A stretch of DNA of 29,067 nt from CAMBRF01 sp964404035 (lineage in GTDB: Bacteria; Verrucomicrobiota; Kiritimatiellia; CAIKKV01; CAITUY01). Position numbers and translations under genes: made by a program. Below the pieces are notes generated by a model. The model did not search any database and had not been told where the DNA came from. It saw nothing but the letters and a program-made list of their open reading frames with translations. Each line of letters starts with the position of its first letter. Position 1 is the stretch's first letter. Where the stretch lies: contig CAYOIT010000047.1 in NCBI GenBank assembly GCA_964404035.1, positions 1 through 29,067 on the forward strand, written 5' to 3'. Positions 1-7,535 of the stretch are shown here, in pieces.

Positions 1-1595
1 GCCATGCTCATACCGTTGAGAATGCGCAGCGTCCGCGGCATCTTCAGCCAATCCGAAATCCAGGCGGTGGTGAAACGGCTATTCAGGCCGACATCAGTCC
101 GCCCGCCGCCGCTGGAGCAGTTTTCGAGCTGCAGCTTCGGGTAACGGGCCCGCACCTTGTCGAAAATCGCATACATGGCCTCGACATGACGCCAGAGGGT
201 GTTCTCCTGACGGCCATCGTGCTCGTTGAAACCGCCCTCCCAGGCATCCAGGTTGTAATCCAGACGGAACATATCGAGCTTGTAGCGCTCGATCAGGCGG
301 ATGATGTTGTCCTCGACGTACTGCCGCACCTCGGGCTTGGCCAGATCGAGCACGCGCTCGACGGTTTTGCCATACCGCTTAATGAACCAGTCAGGGTGCG
401 TCGCCGCCAGCTTGGAGGCTTTGCCGGCGCTTTCAATCTCCACCCACAGCCCGCACAGGAGGCCCTTGGAGCGCGCCAGCTTGAACACCGGTTCCAGCCC
501 ATTCGGCAGGCGGTTGCCGACCTGCCAATCGCCGCTGGTGTCCGGCCACGGGGTGTTGGCATCGGCGTACCAACCGGCATCGACCATGAAGAGTTCCGCC
601 CCAATCTCGCTGGCGATCTCGATCTCACGGGTGAGGCTGGCCTCGCTCAGCTCATGTTCCGTGAACCCCCAGTGGTTGTAGATGAACGGTTGGCGGCCAT
701 CGCCCACGCGCGGCAGCACATGGCGGCGCTGGTACGCATGCCACGCCTGAATGGTCTGGTCGAACCCTTCGAGGTTCAGGCCGAAGTGGACCTCCGGCAG
801 CACAATCGTCTCACCCGGGGCGAGCAATCGCATCGGGGCCGGCGCTACCGGCATCAGCGCATAGCGCAGGCGGCTGGAGCCGCCATTGGCAGGCTGCTCG
901 CAGGTGAAGGCCATGCGCCAGTTGGCCGACCACGCCAAACTGGCCACGAAGTAGCCGCCAAAGACATTATTGTGCGCTACGGCAAAGGGCGTTGTGTGCC
1001 CGCTGCGGCCACGCGCCGAGCCAAACGCCAGTTCGGCGCGTAACGGCACCTCCTGCCACTGAAAGTTTCCTTCCTGGCCCCATTCGTTATCGCGCATCCA
1101 ACCTACACGGTAAGCGGTCCCGCCGGACTCCGCCAGGCTTGCGCGACCGATGTCCACGGAGTCGATCATCCCGAACACGGCTCCGGTAAACGGCGTGACT
1201 GAGGTCAGCGCCAGGGTTTTGTCCGCCGACAGGTTGGTCAGGGTCATGCGCCGCCTGAAGAAGCCACCCCCGGCCGCCATCGTCCGCAGGTCAAGTCGCA
1301 GGGGTTTCCAGGTATGTTTCAGGGAGATCACCGTCTCGGGGCAGCCTGAGGCGGCATCCGCACCCGCGCCGCTTTCCGCCAGGTCCCAGCCAAAATGCAG
1401 CGACTCGCCATCGACCTGCAGGTTGAAAGCCAGCTCGTCGGAATCCTCGTGCCGCGCATGGTACGGAATGCCCGTGGCCTGCAATTGCGCGGCAATCAGT
1501 CGCCCATCGCGGAAGCGTTCGACATAGATCGCTTGACCGGAGTGATACCGCCAGCCACGTTGCGGTTCCTGCAATTCGGTGATTTTACTGCTCAT
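1..1595 (-). CDS. GH36 alpha-galactosidase, C-terminus cut by window edge
   Basis: Retaining exo-alpha-galactosidase of family GH36, expected to remove alpha-1,6-galactose from galacto-oligosaccharides or galactomannan fragments. About 531 residues are visible; the reading frame stays open to the left edge. The N-terminal beta-sandwich region covers roughly residues 1-290 and the TIM barrel starts near 300 (FIYNHWGF). The barrel shows the family signatures: FMVDAGW near 336-342, DMFRLDYN with the probable nucleophile Asp446, ENCSSGGGR near 491-499, and WISDW with the probable acid/base Asp515. There is no signal peptide, so it should act in the cytoplasm on imported oligosaccharides. The start is one of two adjacent ATGs (1598 or 1595). 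A GGAG motif six bases upstream favours 1595; an in-frame ATG at 1607 has no good ribosome binding site. It follows the giant beta-helix gene after about 310 bases. Family assignment is firm; the exact substrate is inferred. Confidence 0.93.
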   Translation of the reverse strand, partial: MSSKITELQEPQRGWRYHSGQAIYVERFRDGRLIAAQLQATGIPYHARHEDSDELAFNLQVDGESLHFGWDLAESGAGADAASGCPETVISLKHTWKPLRLDLRTMAAGGGFFRRRMTLTNLSADKTLALTSVTPFTGAVFGMIDSVDIGRASLAESGGTAYRVGWMRDNEWGQEGNFQWQEVPLRAELAFGSARGRSGHTTPFAVAHNNVFGGYFVASLAWSANWRMAFTCEQPANGGSSRLRYALMPVAPAPMRLLAPGETIVLPEVHFGLNLEGFDQTIQAWHAYQRRHVLPRVGDGRQPFIYNHWGFTEHELSEASLTREIEIASEIGAELFMVDAGWYADANTPWPDTSGDWQVGNRLPNGLEPVFKLARSKGLLCGLWVEIESAGKASKLAATHPDWFIKRYGKTVERVLDLAKPEVRQYVEDNIIRLIERYKLDMFRLDYNLDAWEGGFNEHDGRQENTLWRHVEAMYAIFDKVRARYPKLQLENCSSGGGRTDVGLNSRFTTAWISDWLKMPRTLRILNGMSM

Positions 1596-1613
1596 CATAG
1601 TCTCCATCGTGGC

Positions 1614-1687
1614 ACGGGTATCCCTACCCGTCGCCTCTTTCTTGATCCTGACTGGCTCCTTAGGCAACAGACGGGGCGCCCGCCCCG
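1614..1687. repeat. Two REP-like hairpins upstream of the GH36 gene
   Basis: The first palindrome (1614-1631) is ACGGGTA-TCCC-TACCCGT, a perfect 7-bp stem. The second (1672-1687) is CGGGGC-GCCC-GCCCCG, a perfect 6-bp stem. Their arms differ, but they resemble the short GC-rich hairpins at 7507, 10159-10338, 16701-16740 and 19754-19813. Neither is followed by a T-run in either direction, so they do not look like intrinsic terminators. Confidence 0.6.
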
Positions 1688-1758
1688 CCGCCTGCAACGC
1701 ACGCGCTCATTCCGATCCCCAATCGCCCATCTGAAACGGTGACTCCAGGTGGGCCAGC

Positions 1759-1845
1759 CGTCCCTCCCACCGAACTCATCCATTTGCGCTATAGGATGAA
1801 AGCCCTGCGTTGCCTTTCTTCCCGCCGACTCACCGGAACGTAAAC
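1759..1845 (-). repeat. Dispersed ~90-bp repeat, copy A
   Basis: This stretch aligns along its length with 16793-16884. Shared blocks on the plus strand include CGTCCCTCCC, CCGAACTCATCCA and GCCTTTCTTC, with small indels between them. Both copies lie upstream of a minus-strand gene (GH36 here, the glycyl radical enzyme there) in the same orientation. It could be a non-autonomous mobile repeat or a conserved leader; the sequence alone does not decide. Confidence 0.6.
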
Positions 1846-1906
1846 CGCGTGCCCCTGAGCGGACTATTGTCGTGCCAATCAAAGCACAGCCCCCATGGAT
1901 CCACGG

Positions 1907-3679
1907 CTATCGCATCGTGAACACCACTCCCGAGGCCGGCACTATGATCTCATACGCGCCCATGTCGGCCTGCTTGTTCTGAAGGCGGGGAGCACCGGCC
2001 AGATCCAGGCCGTTCGTCATCCAGGGTAGATTCGTGCCCGTGTTGATACAGGGTGACGTGTACAGAGGCCGGTAGTCGTTGGTCGCCGCGAAGGCAAACA
2101 TCGGATCGGTCGAAATACTGTTGTTCAAGTCCACCCCTCCGGAGACTCCGACATCGCTAAACGCGATGGACATGGTGCCCGTGGCATCGATCCCGTTGTT
2201 CCAGACAATCAAGTTTCTGCCGGTAACGGTGCCGCCGTCCCGTTGCAGGCCGTATCCCAGGTTCGTGACCACCGTGCAATTCTCGATCAGGCCCGAACCC
2301 GGACCGCTGTAACCCGTTCCGAAGTAGAGGCCATCGCCCTTCGGCGTCGTCTGCGCCGTGGACTGCGCGTCATTGCCATAAAGCAGGCAGTTGCGCACCA
2401 CAGGGAATCCTTCCAAGTGCATGCCGCCGCCCGTTGCCCAAGGGTGCCAACTGGCGTCGCCTACGGCATAGGCCACGTTCTGGGCGATGACGCAGTTGAT
2501 GAAGGTCCACCGGTGATTGGCCCAGATACCGCCGCCGCTCGCGCAGGCTGCAAACCAGGAGGACATCGAGTTGCCCTTCACGATGGAGTTGCTGAGCACG
2601 CCATCGCACCACACCGCGAACAACCCGCACCCTTCCGCGCCGCCCCATGCTGGCGAGGCCGCGCCTGCCCAACCCCAATTGTTTCCGTAGATGTTGTTAT
2701 TGCTGATGGTGCAGGCCGCAACCGTAATCCCGGCATCATTCAGATAGATACCTCCGCCTTGAACCGGCGCGCCGGCGGGGCTGTACCGTACGCCGGTAAT
2801 GGTGAGCCCTTCGATCCGGGCATCCGGATAGGCATACGCCAGGGAGACCGCCCGGGCATTCGCCCCGGTGGCGTTGATAACCGTGGACCCGCTGCCCGCC
2901 CCCAGCAGCTGCAACCCCAGTTTGCCCTGCACCGCCAGAGGGAAGGTCTCAGCACCGTTGGTGTAACTGCCACCCGCAATGTGGATTCGCGTACCATCGG
3001 TGGCCATCGAAAGCGCCTTGGTGATGGTGCGGAGCTGAGTGGCCTCGTTGGTGCCGAGATTCACATCGCTGCCGCTCCCGGACGAGACGTAGAGATCGGC
3101 CGTGGCCGGGGCGACGCCCGCGGTAAAGTGATAACCCAGATCCACCGTGCCGGTATCCACAGTGCCATCGGCTCTCGTAATATTTCCACCGAGCCCCGCG
3201 CCCGCCACCGGCTGACTGCCCGCATCGAAGCACGGGCTACCGGCCGCCAGGTAGAAACCCCGCTCGAACAGCGGGTCCACAGAGAGGTTCGTCTGCGCGG
3301 CGGAAAACACCCGGTCGGCCGGACCGATATCGCAGCACACGACGTTCGAGGCGACCACGCCGACCGCGTTGTTTCCGTTACCCCAGAAGATGGAGTCGGT
3401 CATCGTGACCAGGCCGCCTCCGCAACGAATGCCCTCATAGAGATGGAAACCGGCTGTCACGTTTTGTACGGTGACCGTCCCCGCCGCCACATAGAGGGCG
3501 TCGCCCTGCGAAGTGCCATTGACAACATTGACAGGCGCCCGGTTGCCGATCACCAGGCAATTCTTCAGTAGGTGGGAACCGCTGGAGGCGTAGACGCCCG
3601 CTCCCCGACCCGTGCCCGCACCGTTCGCATCGCCATAGTAGGCTATCAGGTTCTCACGAACGACACTATCGCGGACCGT
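1907..3679 (-). CDS. Giant beta-helix protein, C-terminal part after in-frame TAG
   Basis: This is the final 590 residues of the giant secreted protein that starts at 7431. It continues in the same frame directly after the TAG at 3680-3682. It completes the second half of module B: short turns rich in Asn, Gly and Ser such as GAGVYASSG, GGGIYLNDAG and NGTSQGD, repeating every 20-25 residues as in right-handed parallel beta-helices. Blocks such as SPCFDAG and SPCINTG end the two helices, matching SSCVNTG and SPCVNTG in module A. The protein ends in GVVFTMR with TAG; no PEP-CTERM or LPXTG-like sorting signal is visible. A GTG at 3553 could in principle start translation, but it lies in mid-helix and would give a product without a signal peptide. 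Without readthrough or sequence correction this part is not expected to be made or exported. Confidence 0.8.
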   Translation of the reverse strand, partial: TVRDSVVRENLIAYYGDANGAGTGRGAGVYASSGSHLLKNCLVIGNRAPVNVVNGTSQGDALYVAAGTVTVQNVTAGFHLYEGIRCGGGLVTMTDSIFWGNGNNAVGVVASNVVCCDIGPADRVFSAAQTNLSVDPLFERGFYLAAGSPCFDAGSQPVAGAGLGGNITRADGTVDTGTVDLGYHFTAGVAPATADLYVSSGSGSDVNLGTNEATQLRTITKALSMATDGTRIHIAGGSYTNGAETFPLAVQGKLGLQLLGAGSGSTVINATGANARAVSLAYAYPDARIEGLTITGVRYSPAGAPVQGGGIYLNDAGITVAACTISNNNIYGNNWGWAGAASPAWGGAEGCGLFAVWCDGVLSNSIVKGNSMSSWFAACASGGGIWANHRWTFINCVIAQNVAYAVGDASWHPWATGGGMHLEGFPVVRNCLLYGNDAQSTAQTTPKGDGLYFGTGYSGPGSGLIENCTVVTNLGYGLQRDGGTVTGRNLIVWNNGIDATGTMSIAFSDVGVSGGVDLNNSISTDPMFAFAATNDYRPLYTSPCINTGTNLPWMTNGLDLAGAPRLQNKQADMGAYEIIVPASGVVFTMR

Positions 3680-3682
3680 CTA
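3680..3682 (-). other. In-frame TAG at a conserved Trp position
   Basis: The codon is TAG in the frame of the giant beta-helix gene. It is preceded by a run encoding GVYLQGGG and followed by TVRDSVVREN. The duplicated module A has AMYLGGGG-Trp-RVRDCVIRNN, whose Trp229 codon is TGG at 6745-6747. A single G-to-A change explains the stop. TAG also ends several other genes here (1907, 7536 and 19833), so genome-wide reassignment is unlikely. Confidence 0.85.
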
Positions 3683-5971
3683 TCCGCCGCCCTGGAGATA
3701 CACTCCGCCGCCAAAGGAGGATGTGCCATAAGTCCGTCCAAGCCGGTTATTGCGGAAGAGACAGTTGGTGACCGTGCCCCAACTGTTCAGGGCATAGAGT
3801 CCACCGCCCAGATTTACGGTAGACTGCGAGGCTTGGATCGCGTTGTTGGTGACCACGAGGGTGTCGAACAGAATGTTACTCGATCCGCTGACCGTGATCC
3901 CCGCGCCATAAATGGTCGTGGCAATCGGCCCGCTCTGGAGGCCGCCGCTGATTGTGAGGCGGCGTAACGTGACGTTCGTGGCCCCACTCACGCTGACCAC
4001 GCGCATCGTTCCGCCGGTCGGCGAGAGGATCGAGGGCGTATCGGCGCTCCACGCGCCGGGCATGGCCGCCCCGAACTCATAGCCGCCGACGATCGTCAAC
4101 CCCTTCGAATTCACGGTCAACGCGTTGGTCAGACGGTACAGGCCAGCGGCCAGATAGATCGTATCTCCGTCCAGGGAGTTATCGACCGCGAACTGGAGAC
4201 TCGTGTACGCCGAAGCCCAGTTCGTGCCGTAATCCGAAGCTCCGCCCGTCGCCGCCACGCAGGCATACGCGGGCGGGGTCCAATCGCCGATCGCCACCGA
4301 ATCGGTACTGGGCGTCCCGACAATGTACGTGCCGGAGGCGAGCGTCACGGTGACGGTCTCCGTGCCCTCAAGGAGACGGTCACCCAACGGAGTGATCGTG
4401 ATTGGCGCATTCGTCGCTCCAACCGGAATCGTCACGCTCGTGCCGAGGGCCTGGTAATCCACGCCTTCAATCGCTGTGCCGCTGACCGTGAAGTTCACCA
4501 CCAGCAGGTCGTTCGTCGCCGTCGGCGGCCGGCACACCCTGAAGGTACCCGGGTCCCCCCCGAGTTCCGACGCGTTCGGGTCGGTAGCCGCCAACCACAC
4601 TGACACTCCCACGGCAAACGTCGCCGCGGGATCGGACCAGGCCTCCGTCACCGCATTGGAGACGTAATAGCGATACGAATAGGATCCGCTCGGCGGCGTC
4701 AGGAACACGTTCGTGGTCAGCGTGGCAGCCACCTGGCAGGCACCCAGCGCGTTCGTATTCGCCCACCCGTCTTTGGTCATGCCCTGATCCAGGGGGCCCC
4801 AGAATACCCAGGCATTGGCCGGCGGCGCATCACCATCGGAAAGCAACTGACCGTTCAGGCCGGCATTCGAACTGTCGATAATGGTGACCGGCAGATTCGT
4901 GATCGCCAGCGGGATGAACGTCTCGTACGCGCCCCTGTCCACAGCCACTCCGCGAAGACGGTTATAGCCATCCAGGTCCTTCGCCCCCTGCATCCATGCC
5001 AGATTGGTACCGGTGTTGACGCACGGCGAGCCGAGCGCCAGGCGGTAGCCGGTGGTAAAGATCGGGTTGTTGGAAATACAGCCGCCTACCCCGATGTTGT
5101 CACCGTCCTCGATGTCCGAATACGCCAGGGTGGCGGCACCGAAGACGTCGTCGCCGTTCCCCCACAGGATACAATTGGTTACACCCACCGTGCCAGCAGC
5201 CCGGTACAATCCCTCCAAGACGTTCGACACAATGGTGCAGTTCTCCAGGCGCCAGGTGCCGCCGCCGACATAGACGCCCTGACCATGGATATTCTGCACG
5301 CCGGTCCCTGAATTGCCCGAGATCAGGCAATTCCGCACAATCCCCGTCCCGCTGACATACAGGCCGCTGCCATAGCCAAACCCCCACCCGGCCGTATCAG
5401 CCCCTCTTGTCACGTTGGTACTGATCACGCAGTTCAGGACACTTCCGTTCACGTTATTGAGAACCATACCAGCGGCCCAGTAGCCTTCCGCATAGGCGCT
5501 GATGCTGGTATGGCGACTCACCACGCAGTTGCTGACCACAAGGTCCGATCGCGAGCCGTAGAGCGCGCCGGCGGGATATCCCGACTGCCCACTCCCCCCA
5601 CCATAGCGAGGGATCAGGCTGTTAGTAAGCGTGCATCCGGCCACCACGCCCTGAACGTGCTCGAGGTAAAGATCAAAGCCCAGGGTACCCGGGGTACCCC
5701 AGTTACTACCCGGGGCGGACCAGTTGGCGTTAGCCACAGTGAGGTTCTGGACCACCGCGTCGGGATAGCAGTACGACATGGTCAGCGCTCGGGCGTTGGC
5801 ACCGGCCAGATTGACTAGAGTGGTCTCGGCATTGGTCGCCAGCAACTGAACCCCATATTTATTGGCGACTGTCCACGGGAACACCTCCGTGTTCGTGCCA
5901 TAGGTTCCCGCCTCGATGTTGATGTGACTGCCGTCTCCGGCCACGGCGAGGGCCTTGCCGACCGTCTTGAA
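3680..5971 (-). CDS. Giant beta-helix protein, central part with Calx-beta domain
   Basis: This is the central part of the giant secreted protein, joined to 6072-7431 once the false gap is removed; it covers about residues 436-1198 of the restored protein. In order it carries the second helix of module A (to about 785), an Fn3-like beta-sandwich near 790-890 (YRYYVSNAVTEAWSDP), a Calx-beta domain near 892-998, and the first helix of module B from about 1003 (YACVAATGG). The Calx-beta call rests on GTAIEGVDY, VTIPVGATNAPI and LLEGTETVTVTL, the usual pattern of this Ca2+-binding fold. The part ends at the TAG at 3680. The role is probably binding or cleavage of an extracellular polysaccharide, or adhesion; no catalytic motif of a pectate lyase family is evident. 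A V codon (GTG, 5944) could be miscalled as a start but lies in mid-domain. Confidence 0.82.
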   Translation of the reverse strand, partial: FKTVGKALAVAGDGSHINIEAGTYGTNTEVFPWTVANKYGVQLLATNAETTLVNLAGANARALTMSYCYPDAVVQNLTVANANWSAPGSNWGTPGTLGFDLYLEHVQGVVAGCTLTNSLIPRYGGGSGQSGYPAGALYGSRSDLVVSNCVVSRHTSISAYAEGYWAAGMVLNNVNGSVLNCVISTNVTRGADTAGWGFGYGSGLYVSGTGIVRNCLISGNSGTGVQNIHGQGVYVGGGTWRLENCTIVSNVLEGLYRAAGTVGVTNCILWGNGDDVFGAATLAYSDIEDGDNIGVGGCISNNPIFTTGYRLALGSPCVNTGTNLAWMQGAKDLDGYNRLRGVAVDRGAYETFIPLAITNLPVTIIDSSNAGLNGQLLSDGDAPPANAWVFWGPLDQGMTKDGWANTNALGACQVAATLTTNVFLTPPSGSYSYRYYVSNAVTEAWSDPAATFAVGVSVWLAATDPNASELGGDPGTFRVCRPPTATNDLLVVNFTVSGTAIEGVDYQALGTSVTIPVGATNAPITITPLGDRLLEGTETVTVTLASGTYIVGTPSTDSVAIGDWTPPAYACVAATGGASDYGTNWASAYTSLQFAVDNSLDGDTIYLAAGLYRLTNALTVNSKGLTIVGGYEFGAAMPGAWSADTPSILSPTGGTMRVVSVSGATNVTLRRLTISGGLQSGPIATTIYGAGITVSGSSNILFDTLVVTNNAIQASQSTVNLGGGLYALNSWGTVTNCLFRNNRLGRTYGTSSFGGGVYLQGGG

Positions 5972-6126
5972 NNNNNNNNNNNNNNNNNNNNNNNNNNNNN
6001 NNNNNNNNNNNNNNNNNNNNNNNNNNNNNNNNNNNNNNNNNNNNNNNNNNNNNNNNNNNNNNNNNNNNNNNTGTTGATGTGACTGCCGTCTCCGGCCACG
6101 GCGAGGGCCTTGCCGACCGTCTTGAA
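5917..6126. other. False assembly gap: 55-bp overlap around 100 Ns
   Basis: The 100-N run is 5972-6071. The 55 bases before it (5917-5971) are identical to the 55 bases after it (6072-6126). Removing the Ns and one copy (155 bases) joins the frames on both sides without a shift, through GKALAVAGDGSHINIEAG. This is what two contigs ending in a shared k-mer look like, not a biological direct repeat. Confidence 0.93.
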
Positions 6127-7431
6127 GGCGTTACCCATGCCCGGACTCGTGCCGGCATTCATGTCGCCGCCGCTGTTCACTGAGACATACAGTTCTGGAA
6201 ACGCGACGCCGCCCTTGAAATGGTAGCCCAGGTCCACCGTCGTCGCGCCTTCGGTCGTGCCGTCGGCCCGCGTGGTGTAGCCCTCCAGCCCCGCCGCCGC
6301 CGCCGTGGTGCTGCCGGTATTGACGCAGGAACTGGAGGCGGACAGGTAAAGGCCACGCTCGAACTGCGGATTGAGCGAAAAGCAGGCCGTGCCCGTGTCA
6401 CCGTCCTCGATGTCGCAGTACTGCAACGCGATCCCCGTTCCCGCGATGTCGTCGCCGTTGTTCCAGACGATGGAATCGGTCACCGTTAAGGTTCCTCCCG
6501 CCCGGCGAATTCCTTCACTCGGCTGGTAGAACACTGTCGAATTCTTGATGGCGATGGTACCGTTTTCCACGTAAACCGCCTCGCCCTGCGCGGAATTGAC
6601 ATAGCCGCAATTGTGTGTGAGCAGACAGTTCTTGACCTCATGCGTGCCGGCGTTGATATAGATGCCCACGCCGCGAATGTTGCAGGTATGGCCGGAATCG
6701 TCACCACTGGACGTGTTGTTACGGATGACACAGTCCCGCACCCGCCATCCGCCACCGCCAAGATACATTGCACCACCACGCAGTTCGCTCCACGTGCCGG
6801 ACATGCCGTTGTTCTGGAAGACGCTGTTGGTAATGACACCCCAACTGTTAAGCGCGTACAGTCCTCCGCCAAAGGAACTTCCAGAATGGTAGTACCGTAC
6901 GGCGTTCGCCTCCACGGTGACTGCATCCAGCATCAGGTTCGTGCATCCCGTGACATACAGGCCTCCGCCGTGCTGGTTCAGCACCCGTCCGCCCCGAATC
7001 GTGACATTTCGGATCGTTCCATTCGTGACGTTGCTGACATACATCACCCGGTTGCTCGCAAGGTTTTGAGAGAGATTGTTTAGCAGCACCGTCGCCGTGT
7101 TGGTGGTGGCACCCGGCATACCGCCGACTTCCCCCGCATAGCCGCCAACCATGGTCACCCAGGAATTGGTCCAAACCAGTTTCCCGTTGCCGGAGTTCAA
7201 CGGCAAGGCGAACGTCTCGCCCTTCAGATAGATCGTATCGTTCGATTGGGCCGCGTCCAACGCGGCTTGCACGTTGGTAAATGCCGTCACCCACGAACTG
7301 CCGTCACACGGCGCAGCCCCATTCGTAGCGACGTACCATTGGCTCCCCTTTACGCTGGTGGAGGCCGCCCCCATCAGCAACACCGCCACACCGATCACCC
7401 ATGCCGTTTGTGAACCGTTTCGTGCCTTCAT
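6072..7431 (-). CDS. Giant secreted beta-helix protein, N-terminal part
   Basis: These are the first ~453 residues of a restored 1789-residue secreted protein. The start ATG at 7431 has AAGGA about ten bases upstream. Residues 1-29 form a signal peptide with core WVIGVAVLLMGAA. The mature part begins QWYVATNG, an opening common in PVC-group beta-helix proteins, followed by DTIYLKGETF and many short rungs (GGGLYV, NSVFQNNG, VRDCVIRNN, NSTVFYQ). The first helix closes with SSCVNTGS and DLGYHFKGG. A second helix starts near residue 405 with LYVSVNSGGDMNAGTS. The whole ~750-residue double helix is repeated as module B. The fold is confidently a right-handed parallel beta-helix; function is unknown, probably cell-surface polysaccharide processing or binding. 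It is the last gene of the GntR cluster, 104 bases after the SUMF1-containing gene. Confidence 0.85.
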
Positions 7432-7506
7432 CAGAGTCCATCCTTTCGAAACCCATGCTTAACACTTCACAACAGACCCCCCTCAAAGCAACCTCACCCA
7501 CGGGAG

Positions 7507-7525
7507 GGCGCGCCTGTTGCGCGCC
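7507..7525. repeat. REP-like hairpin
   Basis: GGCGCGC-CTGTT-GCGCGCC is a perfect 7-bp stem with a 5-nt loop. It sits between the stop of the GH71/99-CBM-SUMF1 gene (7536) and the start of the giant beta-helix gene (7431). The trailing GCGCCGCGGAC also follows the hairpin at 16722-16740. No T-run follows, so an attenuating or mRNA-end-protecting role is more plausible than a terminator. The rest of 7432-7535 shows only the ribosome binding site. Confidence 0.6.
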
Positions 7526-7535
7526 GCGGACCGGT

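Larger units (their letters stand above)
1599..1906. other. Intergenic region with hairpins and dispersed repeat
   Basis: About 308 bases lie between the giant beta-helix gene and the GH36 gene. I see no credible gene here. The stretch holds two perfect short hairpins close to the GH36 start and one copy of the dispersed element also found at 16793-16884. No clear sigma-70 promoter or T-tailed terminator is visible. Confidence 0.7.

Noticed and set aside
1614..1687. Rho-independent terminators at the hairpins
   Set aside because: None of the hairpins is followed by a run of T in the direction of transcription.
2243..3571. Long plus-strand open frames (for example 2243-3571, 8691-9620, 14823-16184, 24309-25838)
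   Set aside because: They lie opposite convincing minus-strand genes, have low-complexity His/Arg/Gly/Val-rich translations, no recognisable domains, and arise from the high GC content.
3680..3682. Genome-wide amber reassignment
   Set aside because: TAG ends the genes at 1907, 7536 and 19833 at the expected C-termini, so it works as a stop here.
5917..6126. 55-bp direct repeat as a recombination or attachment site
   Set aside because: Two unrelated places have identical flanks of exactly 55 bases on both sides of 100 Ns; this is an assembly k-mer overlap.
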